From contig VXAY01005627.1 of NCBI GenBank assembly GCA_013399855.1, positions 830,835-894,834 on the forward strand: DNA of 64,000 bases, given 5' to 3'. The notes beneath the pieces were generated by a model. It was not told where the DNA came from. It made no database searches and saw only the letters and a list, made by a program, of their open reading frames with translations. This document shows, in pieces, positions 10,931-23,724 of the stretch; position 1 is the stretch's first letter, and each line of letters starts with the position of its first letter. Made by a program: the position numbers and the translations under genes. This DNA is from Oxyruncus cristatus. Taxonomy: Eukaryota; Chordata; Aves; Passeriformes; Cotingidae.

Positions 10931-11366
10931 TGCTATTTCTTTCCATCTTCCCTGTCTCTCCAGCATTTGCAAAGCAGAAAGCATCTACTGGGTGCAGAAA
11001 GGGGTGCGGTTCAAAACAGAAGCTAGTTTAGTTGTCTGTTTATGTTCCTGGTGCCACTTACTGGGTCTGCTTTTATTAAAAATGTAGTTTCAGGGCATCT
11101 GAAAGGGAAGCAGTGCTTGGATCCTCTCCAGCAAAGTGAGAGACCTAGGGTATTTTTGAGATCTCTCTATTATTTCTCTGGCAACAAGAAGCTGCACTTT
11201 TTGTACCCTTTTTCTCCCTTACCATGTATTCATGCTACAGCTGTTGAAAGTGTCCATTGGTGTGGCATTACATTCTAAACGAAAAATCTCTGGCAAATCT
11301 ACCTGTTGTAATACCTGGAACCTTCCTATAGCTAACTGGTTTAGAGGGAAGTGAATAAACTTTACT

Positions 11367-11400
11367 GAAGAAAAAAAGAAAGAAAAAAAAAAAAGCGGAA
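11367..11400 (+). repeat. A-rich simple repeat
   Basis: A tract of A and GA units ending in GCGGAAG. It has no recognisable element body on either side. Confidence 0.8.
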
Positions 11401-11519
11401 GTCAGCCTCCTGCTTCTAAACACCTTCATGCGTAAGTAAGGGGTTAAATAACACAAAAGAGGGGCGTAATAAGAAGTGCTAATAAATATTTTCACCTGGA
11501 AAATCTGATCCATGCAAGA

Positions 11520-11720
11520 CTGGGAATCTAACCATGAGGCAAACTTTTATGGTCTCCAGTTCGAGGCAGATCATATGGAACATTTGGAAGTATGTGAGAT
11601 CACGCCACACAAGTGTTTGCTATATTAATCAAACAGCACAATAGTTGCCTGGATACCCACATCATTTCATCAGCTGTGGTGGCCTGTTACCAGTTTTCAG
11701 AAAATGAAATGTGACCCCTG
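11520..11720. promoter_or_regulatory. Candidate conserved non-coding element
   Basis: A complex block with retained CpGs (TTCGAGG, CACGCC), TTTTATGG, GATCATATGG and an AATCAAACAG motif. It has no repeats and no reading frame. It is weakly supported and judged only by texture. Confidence 0.25.
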
Positions 11721-11984
11721 AGGACTGTAATTGGGTGAGTATAGTAATTTAGGAACGTTCAGGGGATCTGGAAATCTGTCCAGCCAATTCACTTACAGCC
11801 AGCCGTGGCAGAAGGGTATTTCAGCACCGAAGAATCATGCAAGTTGCCTGTTATCATTGCTGATACCCAGTTCCTTTCCTTTGCCTGTTTGCTGCTTGGT
11901 GCCAGTTACAATGAACTCCAGAGTCCTAATGAGCCTAGAAATAATTTTGTTTGATGAAGGATTAAGGCAGTGCCTTGAATATTT

Positions 11985-12014
11985 GAAAAAAAAAGAGTGG
12001 AAAAAAAAAAAAAA
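11985..12014 (+). repeat. Poly-A tract
   Basis: Two A runs (8 and 14 bases) are split by GAGTGG. There is no target-site duplication or retrotransposon body that I can recognise. Confidence 0.8.
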
Positions 12015-12019
12015 GCCAG

Positions 12020-13105
12020 TTCTGTGCTGGCAGAAACTGTGGTGCATTTGCAATATAAACTGCTGTATCCTCTTACACAGAATGTTTGTTGTGAGACAAC
12101 TTGAAACATAAAGGGCAGTGATCTCATATTTTAGTGCAGGAGGCAAAACCCCTTCTGGATTCATCCAAGCTTGTGGCATTTAGTTCAACCCAGTGTGTAA
12201 CCTGATGCAGTTTGAGGCAGGTAAACTGTGTGTGTGTTTTAATTACAGCTGATCTATGTAACTAGTCCAAAGTTCAGGTCAAAAGAGTGATAAATTCCTT
12301 TGCCACACAATCTTTAATACTGGCTGGGCTGGTTATTAATTTTCTTTATTCGTACTGTTAAAGACCTATATAACTTGTAGGTTTGATAGTTTGTTTTTTA
12401 AAAGCTCAGAAATGCTCACACACTTCAATCAATTCATTTAAATTTATTGTGTTCTGTTTTCACAATTTATACAGGGTACTATTGTTTACAAATCTCTTAT
12501 TTATTCTATTTCTAGCAGATTATAGGGCTTCCTATTTCTGTAGCAGCAGATTGCATTAGATGCATAATATAGGAATACTAAAGGGCAGAAGAATACCATA
12601 TGCTCCATCATGGGCTGCATTTAATCCCTGAAATACCAAATGATCAGCTTAATCCTTCCAGTCGACTCAAGAGTGGTCTGTTATAACCCTGGAACTGGTA
12701 TGGAAGACAAAAGAAGGCGTAGAGCCAGAACTTCTGCTAATGTAAATCTGTGCATTTCCACCGACTTCAGCAATAACATCTTTGACACCAGCTGAGGTTA
12801 TACCCCAGATTGTTTGGCTTAGTGGTGTTGAAAGAAAAGTTGGGCTTTTCAGAAGCTGTTTTCCAGGTCAAACACTGGTAGCACATTATTCAGAGGTAAA
12901 CCAAACCAGCTGAAGTGTGCTGAATACTTCTAGAGGCATATTGCTGTAAAAGGTTATAAAAAATTCAATATGCTTTTCTTTGGAAACCTCCTCTAAGGTT
13001 TTGTCTAAATTCATCCAAGCAGAATACATCCTTCATATTGTATGAAGACAGCAAAAGAGGCAATATTCCATGTTTTGATTAGTACTCATCTAAGAACTTG
13101 AATCA
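12020..13105. other. Non-coding stretch, no gene seen
   Basis: Unique AT-rich sequence; no gene, repeat family or notable motif was recognised. Confidence 0.6.
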
Positions 13106-13110
13106 TACAT

Positions 13111-13195
13111 ACATAGAATCATAGAATCATTTGGGTTTGAAGGGACCTTAAAAATCACCTACTTCCAACCCCTCTGCCATGGGAGGCATTGTCCA
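13111..13195 (-). mobile_element. CR1 LINE 3' end, short fragment
   Basis: On the plus strand the fragment starts with two CATAGAATC-type octamers. These are followed by GGGTTTGAAGGGACCTTAAA, a CACCTACTTCCAACC block and CCATGGGAGG. That is the reverse complement of the CR1 3' UTR and its octamer tail, so the element reads on the minus strand with its 3' end at the left. It is severely 5' truncated (under 100 bp), as is usual for CR1. Confidence 0.9.
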
Positions 13196-13739
13196 TGTTG
13201 CTTAGTTATTTATAATTTGCTGTTTTGCAGGTCCAGTCGTGAGTTTCTAGTAAAGAACAACTCATGACAATAGATAGGCTTGCTTCAAGATGGTTTTGGA
13301 CTGCCACTGTTTGGATTGTTGGGAGACTTTTCAACTATTTCTTTAAAGACTGCCACTCAGCTAGAAAATGCTCTGGCAAACATGGCTGGACATTCTAATT
13401 CTGCTGCCAGAAATTACTTCTTTCCGTGTTAATTTCAGCTGCAGCCTAGGTCCTGTTGGCAATCCCATGGCATGTAACCCAGGAAATTTGTAGTTGGCTA
13501 TCTTAAGGGTAGCAACCTTCTCTAAAGTTTTCAGCAAGTATTGCAGATGACCATTTGTGCTTCTGCAATACATGGTGCCATTCCCACAAAGCTATCCTAT
13601 CACACATGGTAGCATTTTGAACTAGCTTAGGCTGATTCAGTGGGGAGACTGTCTCTAGGAATATTTCAAAAGAGTTAGTATCAGACTGCGGAGACACCAC
13701 AAGTGCAACTTTTCAAAGTGAAAAGTTGCTTTTTCTCCT

Positions 13740-14030
13740 TCAAGGCTCACCGATAGCATCCGAGTGGGAATTAAGCAGTACACTGATACTGTACATGATT
13801 AGCAGCACGGTTGTGGGATGAGAAGGATTATATATTGGATAAATTTAAGATGACAAATTTGCATGTAAAACAAGCGACTCCTGTCAAAAGAAAGAAATCC
13901 ACGAAGAACTGTCCATCGCTTGACAGGTTGCTTAGCCTATCCACGACAGCTGAAACAACTTAAAATAGTCTGTCGCAGTGTATTCGAAAATGTTTTGGGA
14001 ATGTATTAATTGAAATTACTTAAGATTTTT
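13740..14030. promoter_or_regulatory. Candidate conserved non-coding element, CpG-retaining
   Basis: Nine CpGs occur in about 260 bases (CACCGAT, ATCCGAG, GCACGG, AAGCGAC, CCACGAA, CATCGCT, CCACGAC, TGTCGCA, TTCGAAA) although the base composition is AT-rich. It carries an octamer ATTTGCAT at 13857-13864 and a TTAATTGAAATTACTTAAG end. There is no reading frame or repeat. Retained CpGs in an AT-rich island are typical of strongly constrained non-coding DNA; this is inference without alignment. Confidence 0.45.
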
Positions 14031-14368
14031 TTTTGATGAAACAACTTGGTGGTGAGCCTTTTGAGAAACAGCTGGGGAACAGAAAACCTTTAACTCATTT
14101 TGTAAATATTCTCGGTTCTGAACTGTATGTTATTTTATTGATATACCCTCACTCCAGAAGGCAGATTTCACTGCAACAAGCCTTACTTACCCCTAAGAAA
14201 AAAAGAAAAAACTGAAACAAGAAGATGGGTGCATAATACATGTCTCCTCTGAGGCTGACATTCCCACAGTTATTCAGAGGTTTCTGCAAAACAGTATTTC
14301 ATATTCTCTATACTGGAGAATAAAAAGACTAAATTTGAAACATCTCTCTATGCACTTCTGTGCACTAG

Positions 14369-14394
14369 TAACATTCCAAAATAACATTCCAAAA
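14369..14394 (+). repeat. 13-bp perfect tandem pair with TEAD-type motifs
   Basis: The 13-mer TAACATTCCAAAA occurs twice head to tail. Each copy contains ACATTCCA, a close match to the TEAD (MCAT) binding consensus. Whether it is used is unknown. Confidence 0.85.
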
Positions 14395-14399
14395 GTGAA

Positions 14400-17300
14400 A
14401 AAAAAACATTAATAACAACAATATTCTAGAAGCTACTGAAATTTATGCTGATCAAATAAATACACCTATTAATACAGTGCTCAAAATGTAAAAGCTAATA
14501 GAAGTATCATAGTGGAGAGGTGGGGAGGGAAGAGAAGATATATTGCATTGCATTAGGTAAATTTTCAATGAAGAGATTATGGTTTTGGAAAATTTTCTTT
14601 TCAGAGCAGTGCTCTGAACCTCTGTATTCATTTTAGCCAGTTAATTACTTATTAACAGTTTTCTGAATGTGTTAGATATTTTTGAATCAATATTTGCACA
14701 GATTATTTGATCCTCTCCAAGTCATATGGTATTATATTAGTGGCTTTATGCAAGCCCTCTGTGGAACAGTGTAAATCAGAAATGGTCTCCTAAAAATGTT
14801 TGTAGGCAGAAAAAAATCATCAGCTGGAATTTTTGCAAGAAAAAAATGGCTACAGATTCAGGAATCTTAAGAATTTTTGCAAGGACCTTTTGAGATATAT
14901 TTTTCCCTATTAAGACACACACAGGTTGTCATCACAGTAGTTAAAAGTATCAGTTCTTATTGAGTTTATGTTGTGAAAACAGATTTCTAAGTCATAAAAC
15001 TATATGACCCAAAGCAAATTAAGGTTTCTTCCCACTTAAACTGTACAGTAATATAAATTTTCAAACTCTAATTGGAAACTAGATTTTTGGATGCTTAACG
15101 TAAGCCCTTTAATAGACTTGATTTTCAAAAATTATTGCACTTTAAAAATAATATTTTTTAAAAAAATGATTTTTTTATAAAAGCTCCAAGTTAGTTGTCA
15201 AAGTGTAAGAACCTAGCAAAAAATTATTCAGTTCTGTAAATATTACCATTCAATCATCTGGTGATTAATTATAACAGCCTGTGTTTTCCATTTGTTTATA
15301 TAAGTATATATAGATGTGTGTATGCCTACGTATGCATGAGTGTGTACATATGTGCATATTTGTGTGTTGGGAGTGTATGTAAAATTAATTTTGTGGATTT
15401 GGTTACCAGAAAAAGATGCTCAATTGGTCACAGTGAAATTTCTCAAGGTGGTGAGACTTTCCCATAAGGCCTTCTCAATACAAGAGTAACATTAAATACA
15501 TATGCAACAAATATAAAGTACCAGAAAATCTTCCTCAGTGACATCATCCAGGTCCTTCCTTTTATTGACCAATATGTCTTAGAGTTCTTCGTAAATGCGT
15601 TGGTCTTCATCCTAAAATCAGTTGCATTTCTGATTAGTGTTTGTTCAGAGTCCCATTTCTCTGAAGACTAGAAATCTTCTGAAAATATCTGGGCTACATT
15701 TATTTATGCCTAGGTTTATAATAATTTGGTTTTGTCTCAACAGCTTTAGTATGTGTATTTTGATCCTCTTTCTAGCATGCATAGCAAATGTATTTTGTGT
15801 GGGGTGGTCTGGGGTACTTTCTGTTTTCAAAAGACCTCAAAAGTTACAGAAGTGCAACTACTAGAAGCTTACAGCTCATCTCATTTGTAATTTATGTTTT
15901 CTAATCAATATTTATATACAGAAAATTTCAGGGAAATTCTGAGCAATATAATGAAACAGTATCCTGCACTGCAGAAATATCTAAATTAACAAAAAGGATA
16001 CCGCTGATGGACCAAGTTGGTGATTTGCTCAAACTCATTTGCTCTGCTTGAGAGCAAATAAACCCTTTGCTGTCCCCCACAAATTCCCTTTGTCTGGAGG
16101 TGATGCCAGCAGACAATAAGGTCTGGTTGCTCATCTCATTTGTTGCATAAGGCTATGTGAACCTCCTTTAGCCATGTAAGAGAGGTAAAACCTCTATCCT
16201 TGCTCCATCCCAGCTAGCCCTCATTTCTGTAGCACATTGATCCTCCAGTGGGTTCTTTAAAACTCTTGCTTCATCTCCCTATCTTAGCCCCTTTGGTCTG
16301 TTTCAATGCTCTTAAGAACATTCCCTTTCTGTGCCCTGGCAAATATCCTTACAGTTTGAGTGCAGTTGGGGTGACATGCTCACTCAGGGGACAGCTGGTC
16401 CTATCTCCATTCTCTTTTGTGACCCACCCAGGAGTCTGGGTAAAGTTCACCATTTCATATCAATTACTCTCATTCCTTCAGAGAAGTGTGTTGAGTGCAA
16501 AGACAGGCTTACTTCCCCATCAAATGCATCCAGACCAAGCTAAAATGCTCTCTGGCTCTTTCATGGCATCTTCTTCCAGTGCCTATTTTCTCCAAAGCCT
16601 GGATTACCAGCAGACTCTGCAGTATGAAGAAAAAGCAATTAATAAAACAGGTACCTAAAAATTATATTGTATTAAATTTTTGGATGTCAAAATCTCAGAC
16701 TTATGACATATCAGAGTTTAAGGAAGTATAAATTGAGGAGGCAAGTGGCAAACAAGAAGCACTTTGGTTGTTTAAACTCTTGGCACAGGAGAGCTTTCAG
16801 TGTGATGCTTTGGCCAGACCACCATCATTCAGAGGGTGATCTAGATCAGTTCCTGCTGAAGTTGCTAGGCCATAATTAGAGGGGATTGTTTCCTCTCTTT
16901 TCCAGATGTGGCTAAATTACTGGAGAAGTGAATACACCACAGACCATAAAGTATTCCCCTCCCTTCTTTAGTGTCACCTCTGATATGATCAGGCTAACTA
17001 ATTCACTCTGAACATCCATTATTACACTGATGAGGTCTGACTGACTGCCCTTACTGATTGACAAGGAAAAATGAGCCTTCTGAATACGGTTCTAATCTAT
17101 ATTCCAGACAAAGAAGGGAAAAAAAACAAACATGCAAGAGGAAAAAATTAATTCTGTCTCTTTAAATTTTAGAAATTATGACAATTATGCCTCCAGGTTT
17201 TTAATTTTCAGTTTACAGATGTGGGGAAGTACACTGAGTCACTTGACCTCTCCAAGAAGCAGTCTTGTCCTGGCATCCTCATAGGTATCTGTGTCCATCT

Positions 17301-17880
17301 GGCAGAGATATTGTAATTCAAATCTCAAACTACAACTGAATGCTGAGCTGTGAGCTGTGTTGCTTTCATGTGTCCTGTCATTTCCCCCTCCCTAACTTCA
17401 AAAGACTTAGAAAAATGTGAAGGGAACAATATCATATGGTGAATTCTGTTTATGTGGCATGGCTTAGTCATCCTTATTTACATCACCCTGCCACCTAAAC
17501 AGACCTATTCACAATGCATAGCTGTCACTCAGCCTGAACCTTAGATTACTGTTAATGTTTGCAAAGGGATAGTTATGCAACACTACACAGCTGTACATCA
17601 AATACAGAGCCCAAGGCCAATAAAACTTGGTCCAAAGTGACCTAAGGAATTTCAGACTTCTGCTCTGCATACTGATGTATCTGATTACACAAGGTACAAT
17701 ATAAAACTTACATATTCTAAAATATATCTTTTTTTAAATGTCCGACTTATTTTCACCCAAGCTGTCTTTCTTCTCTCTTGTTGTCAAATACACTGTGTAC
17801 CCAAATGCTATGAAAAGCAGTGAGGTCAGATTTGCCTGTAAATAGAGGAATGTTCTTTAATTTCTGTATGAAGTCACTAT
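14400..17880. other. Non-coding stretch, no gene seen
   Basis: Strongly AT-rich sequence, especially at 14.9-15.3 kb. It contains an irregular TATG/TGTG alternating stretch at about 15298-15385 and a 9-bp hairpin at 16037-16059. A 136-codon open frame at 16248-16658 has overlapping frames in other phases and no recognisable domain. A MIR-like scrap near 17.21-17.25 kb was judged too weak to call. Confidence 0.55.
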
Positions 17881-17882
17881 AG

Positions 17883-17980
17883 CAATTTTATAGACAGGAA
17901 ACTTTAGAACAGTGGAGTGAATGACAGGAGATTTAATGAGCAAAGAAGCATCAGTAGAAGACCAGATTACACCACAGGTA
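17883..17980 (+). mobile_element. MIR SINE fragment
   Basis: The order of blocks matches the MIR core and 3' half: ATTTTATAGACAGGAAACT (family ATTTTACAGATGAGGAAACT), then a GTGAATGAC block, then a CATCAGTAGAAGACCAGATTA-type block followed by CACAGGT (family AGTGGCAGAGCCAGGATT...CCAGGT). Divergence is high, as expected for a SINE family older than birds. The assignment is from memory of the consensus. Confidence 0.55.
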
Positions 17981-17984
17981 GGAC

Positions 17985-20900
17985 ACATAAACGTAAAATT
18001 TCAAATCAAATTGATTATCATTAACCTGAAGCCCTGGTCTGATTTTCTACCATGATGCCATTCAGTCCCTCCTCTTCACCCCCAAAACAAGCATAGCCAT
18101 CAACAACAGGGGGATAGAATGGATGGCCTGGAGGCAAGCTGAGGCAGCTCATGGACTGAAAAACCCAAAGCTGACACAGAGGCAGTGAGGCATGACAGAA
18201 AGAGGCACGTTTCCAAAGTTAAATTGACCCTTTGTAGTGCCCATATCTGTCCCCGGAGGGTGCTGGCACCAAGAAGCAGCCAGCAGCCAGCTCCACCACA
18301 TGGGTCAAGACCTGGCTGGTACACCTCCATACTAAAGCTCTGTGAGAAAAAACATAACATTTTTATAACTGGCCGTGGGAGACTATTAGGGAGATGGGTT
18401 TTGCTTCTTCCTTTACAAATACCCAGGCAAACTGTCTAAACTACTGACTCATCCAGTCCTGTGATACACATGACAACAAACTCAGCTGGTCTATTGAACC
18501 CAGAATTTAAAGGGGAGACTTTTTCCTTCACAGCCATCCTCAGCAACAATAAAGTACAAGAGGTGACATCAGGCACAATTCCACAGCCTGCTTGCTAAGG
18601 CCTTTGCCCAGATACCACCTGGGACTTTAGAAACAAATTCGTGCTGATAATCCTTAAGAAGAAAGAATCTATGGAGGGTTTTCCATCAAGTGTGCGTAAG
18701 CCAATACACTTTATTTCATTTTTAAGTGAAATTATGTACCTGGCGCAGATAAGGCAAAAAACTCTTAAAAAAACCTTCTTAACCAACCCTAGTTTAGCTA
18801 ATCTTCCATTTCTGCTTCAAACAGACCTGGTAGCACTTTCCACTCAGAGAGGCCACTTTTACTTTTCCAAAGGAAGATGCTAATGGACAGAAGTTAAAAG
18901 CCTCATAGCTGTGTGTTCTGAGCACACAGAAGAGTTACAGTGGTGAGGTTAGACTGATGAGCTAAAGGGGGGTTAATAATAAAAATGCCCACAAACAAGA
19001 CTTACTCTAGCGTTAAAGAAGGCAGGGTATACATCTATAATTCAAACCTTATTCTTGCCCAGATCAGTTTGGCATAGGGGATTAAAGGATACATAAAAGG
19101 TCAAATCCTCAGCTGTTAAAAACCTAAGCTGTGGCAGTTCCCCTTAAAAATGTGGAGTTGAGCTCAAGCAAACCCACTGGAAAACTTCATGACAGATTTC
19201 CAGAAATGTCCAGGGTAGAGACATAAGTGGGGAAAGAAGAAGTACCTGGGTGGAAGAAGAGAGCAGGACTTCAGAGCAGGAGGCAGGAAATTCTCAGTAG
19301 TTTTGACACTGCTGCTGCAAAGACTTTTCTAGGTGGTTATTTACCAGTGACCCAGAACTGCATTGTTGTAAATAAGTTATTGCTTATATCTCAATAAACT
19401 GAGACAACCAGGTAATTACTTAATTAGGTGATTCCCTTCCCCCCCTTACTCCTTTCTTCAAAGAGATTTTAATGTGAAAGCTATCTTCATGTCTCTGAGC
19501 AGTAATATACACTTGAACCTTCAAGCCCATGTATCACAGAATGTAAGAAAAAAGCAACAAAATAATAGAGAGCTGTAATTCTACTGATGGTTTCTGGTGA
19601 TAAGGAAAGCTGCAGTGGCATGGCTCGGAAGGTTTTGTCACCATAACTCCAGGATCAAATTTCCTCATATTACAGAAAGATGGCAGAAAGAGTCTGCAAA
19701 GGACGCTCAAGGAGACATGTAATAAATGCCATGAAAAGAGCAATTCTTTCTGATAGAAAAGCTTTAACACAGTCACAAAGTGCCTAATCATGGAAGTGCT
19801 GAGTAACTTCACCCCCTCTTGAACTTCAGCAGGATGCATAGTGCTCAGCACCCCTTTGCAGAGGCTCAGCACTTCAGAAAATTGGGTTCCAAAGCAGGAG
19901 GAAAAATCATTTTCAGAAATATATGTGGCAAGATATAAATTCCTACCTAATAAGATAAATCAGGTTTTATTTAAGCATTGGCATACAGAAGAAAGAGATC
20001 TTAGACAGGACAATATATTTATAAGAATCCATTTGTTTTCTCCCACGGAGTGAAATACAATGTAAGAGCCATTTTGAGAGTTTGAGAGGGATTTAACTGG
20101 CCTTAGCTTCTACTAGCCTTCTGCACAGGGCTGAATCACAACCTTCACAAAACCCTTCATACATGTGAAGGGCCACGGCTCAGGAAAATTAAAAGTAAAT
20201 AGCATCAGAGTGTGTAAAAAGAGGTGTTGTGCAATATAGGCTGTCTCTTGGCTATGATTTCAGCTTTTACCTAATTATTTTATGGTAAGATTTTTCTTCA
20301 ACAAAATCACCAGCTGCTTCATTGTTTTGGTTTTTTGGGTTTTTTTATTAGATTTTATGAAGATCAAAACCAGCCTAAGACAAAGGTCATATGCGAATGA
20401 ATGAGTAGCCTATGAATGGGAAAGAGGAAATGGTCCTAAGGACGTCAGAATTAGTTTGGGGTTTCCTACAGACAGCATACAAAATATATGCAAATTCCTT
20501 TATGATGAAGCAGGATGCTCCATGGAAGTCCAGCCTGAGCAAAACTTATCTCTTTCCCTATTCTCTTTGGACTGTTGGAACAAGCGATCTTTGTGCTGCT
20601 TTCAGATTTGTAATTTGCTTTTCTAGGTGGTCTTTAAACAGCTGGGTCAAGCACCTCTGTGTATGACTTAGCTGCTGTATCATGAAATTTAAGCCTGGAT
20701 CCAGTTGTGAAAGGTCAAGATAGCAAACATGGATGAAAAGCATATTTGGATCTTCCCCTCAAACTGCCATGGTGTACAAGACATCTGTGAACAGTTCATA
20801 TGATATTTGCAATGCTGTGCTGCTTCAAGAGACCATAATTGCAAGGCATCCCACTAAATAAATTCAAACACTAGAGAATTTGAAAAAGAAAAAAAACCCA

Positions 20901-22115
20901 TCCATTCTTTTACACTGTAGTTCTTCTTGCATAGCCCAAGTCAGTGAGCATGTGTAAATTGTTTTTGAAGAGCAGTCTTAGAAGCAGCCATAAACATTGA
21001 GATACTCCAGGTGTCTAAACCTCTCAAGAGTCCCCCCACAGGCAGTCACAGTTAAGGGGAAACTGATACTCATTGCAATTTCCTGAGTATGCCAGCAAAT
21101 GGTCTGATAGGGTTTTCACATAAGCCTGTAAATAATCTAGACTCATTCAAAATGTGGCCCAATGAAGCTATGCCTAAACTAGGGGATGTATGAGAAGTTA
21201 TTAGCCATGTTTTAAATCCACAGCAGGACAAGAGCTGGGAATGAAATATTCCCAAAAATATAAACCTGAAGTAAGTCTGAAGAATGATCTGAATAGTCAG
21301 AGGGGTCTAGGATCTAAGGTCACAAAATAATGTGTACAAGTGCAACAATAGAAAAGCTGAATAAATGAATTGTCATGAGTTTGATTGGGAAGACCTATTA
21401 AATACAAAATCCTATCACACCCTGTAGAAAACTGTATCTTTCTGCTAGCCTCTGCCCCGGGCAGGCATGGGGAACTGTCTGAAGCCGGGATCACGAGGCT
21501 GGTCCAAACACCTCTGGTTTCATGGCTATTCAAACCACATGAGTGTTTCTGGTATTTGTTATGAGAATTAACATATTCTCATTTTTCTATTAGTCTTTCT
21601 GAGAGCTCCTTTGTTTCATTTTTCCCCCCACATCATATTCTGAGTATTTCTCTGGCTCATAGCAGCTCTGCATCATAGCCTCGTTACTCATCAATGGAGA
21701 GCCGTACCTCAAGCTAAGTAAAATAAGCTGTATGTCCCCTTCTATCTTGAAATGCTAGTGTGACTTACAGATACTGGGAATTCATCTTCTGGAGTCACAC
21801 CTCATTTTCTGGTAATGAGCTGTAGGGTCTATGCACTGGACTACTTCTCACTGATTGCTAAGGTGCTAACATTAAAGAATCCAATTTGGCCTATAAAATC
21901 ACACACTTGTAAATAGAGGACTTTACCACTGAGTTATCTTCATAGATGGAGTTGCTGTAGCAAGATTGTCTAAGAACTTGTAGTCCCACATGCTGTAGTT
22001 AAACTGGGATAATGATTTACAGTGTATGAAATAACCTCCTAAAGCTGAACTTTTGGGATTGCACAAGGGACTGTTCATCCGCATTCCAGGTCTGATTGCT
22101 CAGAATTTATCTTAA
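17985..22115. other. Non-coding stretch, no gene seen
   Basis: No recognisable gene. Overlapping antisense open frames at 18.1-18.4 and 19.5-19.9 kb (up to 112 codons) show no domain. A T/G-rich run lies at about 20321-20355. Confidence 0.6.
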
Positions 22116-22119
22116 TTAA

Positions 22120-22460
22120 AAGTAGTTCAATTAGAGTGAAGGGAGAAGGACTGAGAGGGTGCGAGTGAGCAATATTAGAGCTCGACTCCGAGTGACTGAC
22201 AGTGACATAATGCGATGAAGTACCTAACATATTGCAGCACAGCGTTTAAGTAGGCCCCATGCTTCAGGCAGATATTAAAGGTTTGCTTGGTTCTGCTGTC
22301 TCTTGCAGGTATCACAATAGGTAAAGAGGCAGAGGTACACTCTGCAGACACACAGCTTTATTGTTGCTTGAGTAACTACAGCTATTTAGGCAAGGTAGAG
22401 TGACACTTCTCAATAAAAGCACGCCTGTGGTGCACTGTGAGAGATGATTAAAAAAATAAA
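22120..22460. promoter_or_regulatory. Candidate conserved non-coding element
   Basis: CpGs are retained (GTGCGAG, GCTCGACTCCGAG, ATGCGATG, CAGCGTTT, GCACGCC) beside AATTAAAAG, TCAATTAGAG, TTTATTGTTGC (SOX-like) and a GTGACTGACAGTGAC direct repeat. It has no repeat family or reading frame. Regulatory function is inferred from composition. Confidence 0.4.
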
Positions 22461-23724
22461 ACCTCTCTTAACTACCCATCTCAAACAAGGTCTAAACACA
22501 TCATACCATGTATTCTCAAACAGATTCTGAAAGATCCCCCAAAAAAGTCTAATGATGACATGGTCCCAACCAGCCTCTCCATTGATTTACAGTCTCAATG
22601 GTTCCTTATTTTCAGGTTATTGATCTAAAAATATATGATTCACCAGACATTACTGACACAAAGCCCAGATATCAAAGAGCCTACAAACACCCTGGACATC
22701 GAGCAGTGAAGTCACAGAGCAGTGGGCAGAGAACAGGAGGAAAAGACACAGATGCAACAGCAATATCATTCAGTTACTCATCACAGACACACGCTCATGA
22801 TGTCAGAGCATTTTTTGCAAAATGTAGCCGGGTGAAGCAGAAAAGAAGCTGATCCACGTTGCCATGATGATCTTCAAACATATTCTGAGCCCTTCCTTAC
22901 TGGTTTGAGCACACACCATTTATACCTCACCAATAGCATCACCTAAGCAGTATGCACCATCTGGCCTTCAACAGTGCCCCCAAAGTGTGTGGGACCGACT
23001 GGGAACAGCTGGTGCTGTCCTCATTATTGCCATGGCAGCTGAGGATTCTCCTGCACTCCAAGAATCCTCAGCTGCTGCTTTTATCCTCCCTCCCCCTTTT
23101 TTGCAAGAGGGTATATATTTCCTTTGAAGAAGCAATGGAGGCTCATAAATTAGAGTGACTTCTCCCTGCAACTGTTTCTCCTCCATTTTTCTGCATTCAT
23201 TTACTCTTGTCATATCTTTTAGTAGCAACTCATGAGACCAGCACTGCTGACTAGGGATGTATTTTTTTATCTACATAAGAGGGAACCTTCCCTTATCACT
23301 GCAGTTCTGAAGAGGGTATCACAGTGGATTTGCCATGATCATAAATGTGGAACCTTGATGGGACTCCATCCTTGTCTCTAAAGACAAATACATGCAGAAG
23401 AACATGACTACAGAGAAGAAGAGGGCAATACAGGTTTGGACAGAGATTATCTCTTCTCACACTCGAAAATAAAACATTCAAAGCACCAAAACATGATAAA
23501 CTGTACATGGCTTTGTGGGGGAGGCTATAGAATTGATTCAAGTCCCTCCAGCTAAGAAAACTCAGAGGCTCACAGAGAAATTTTCTAATAAACATCTGAA
23601 ATTAAAGCTCCACTGCTGACAGCAAAATGACAATTTACAGTTTAAAGACGCATTCAATTATAGTTACCCAGAGACAAAGAAGACAAGAAAAATAAAATAA
23701 ATCTGGAAAGAAAAGGAAGGACTT

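Noticed and set aside
15298..15385. TATG/TGTG stretch as a functional Z-DNA element
   Set aside because: Alternation is broken many times; it is an ordinary decayed microsatellite.
16248..16658. 136-codon open frame with two overlapping frames
   Set aside because: Three overlapping phases are open in the same segment, which points to low stop density rather than selection.
17205..17260. Possible MIR scrap (TTTACAGATGTGGGGAAG)
   Set aside because: Only one block resembles MIR and the flanking order does not fit.
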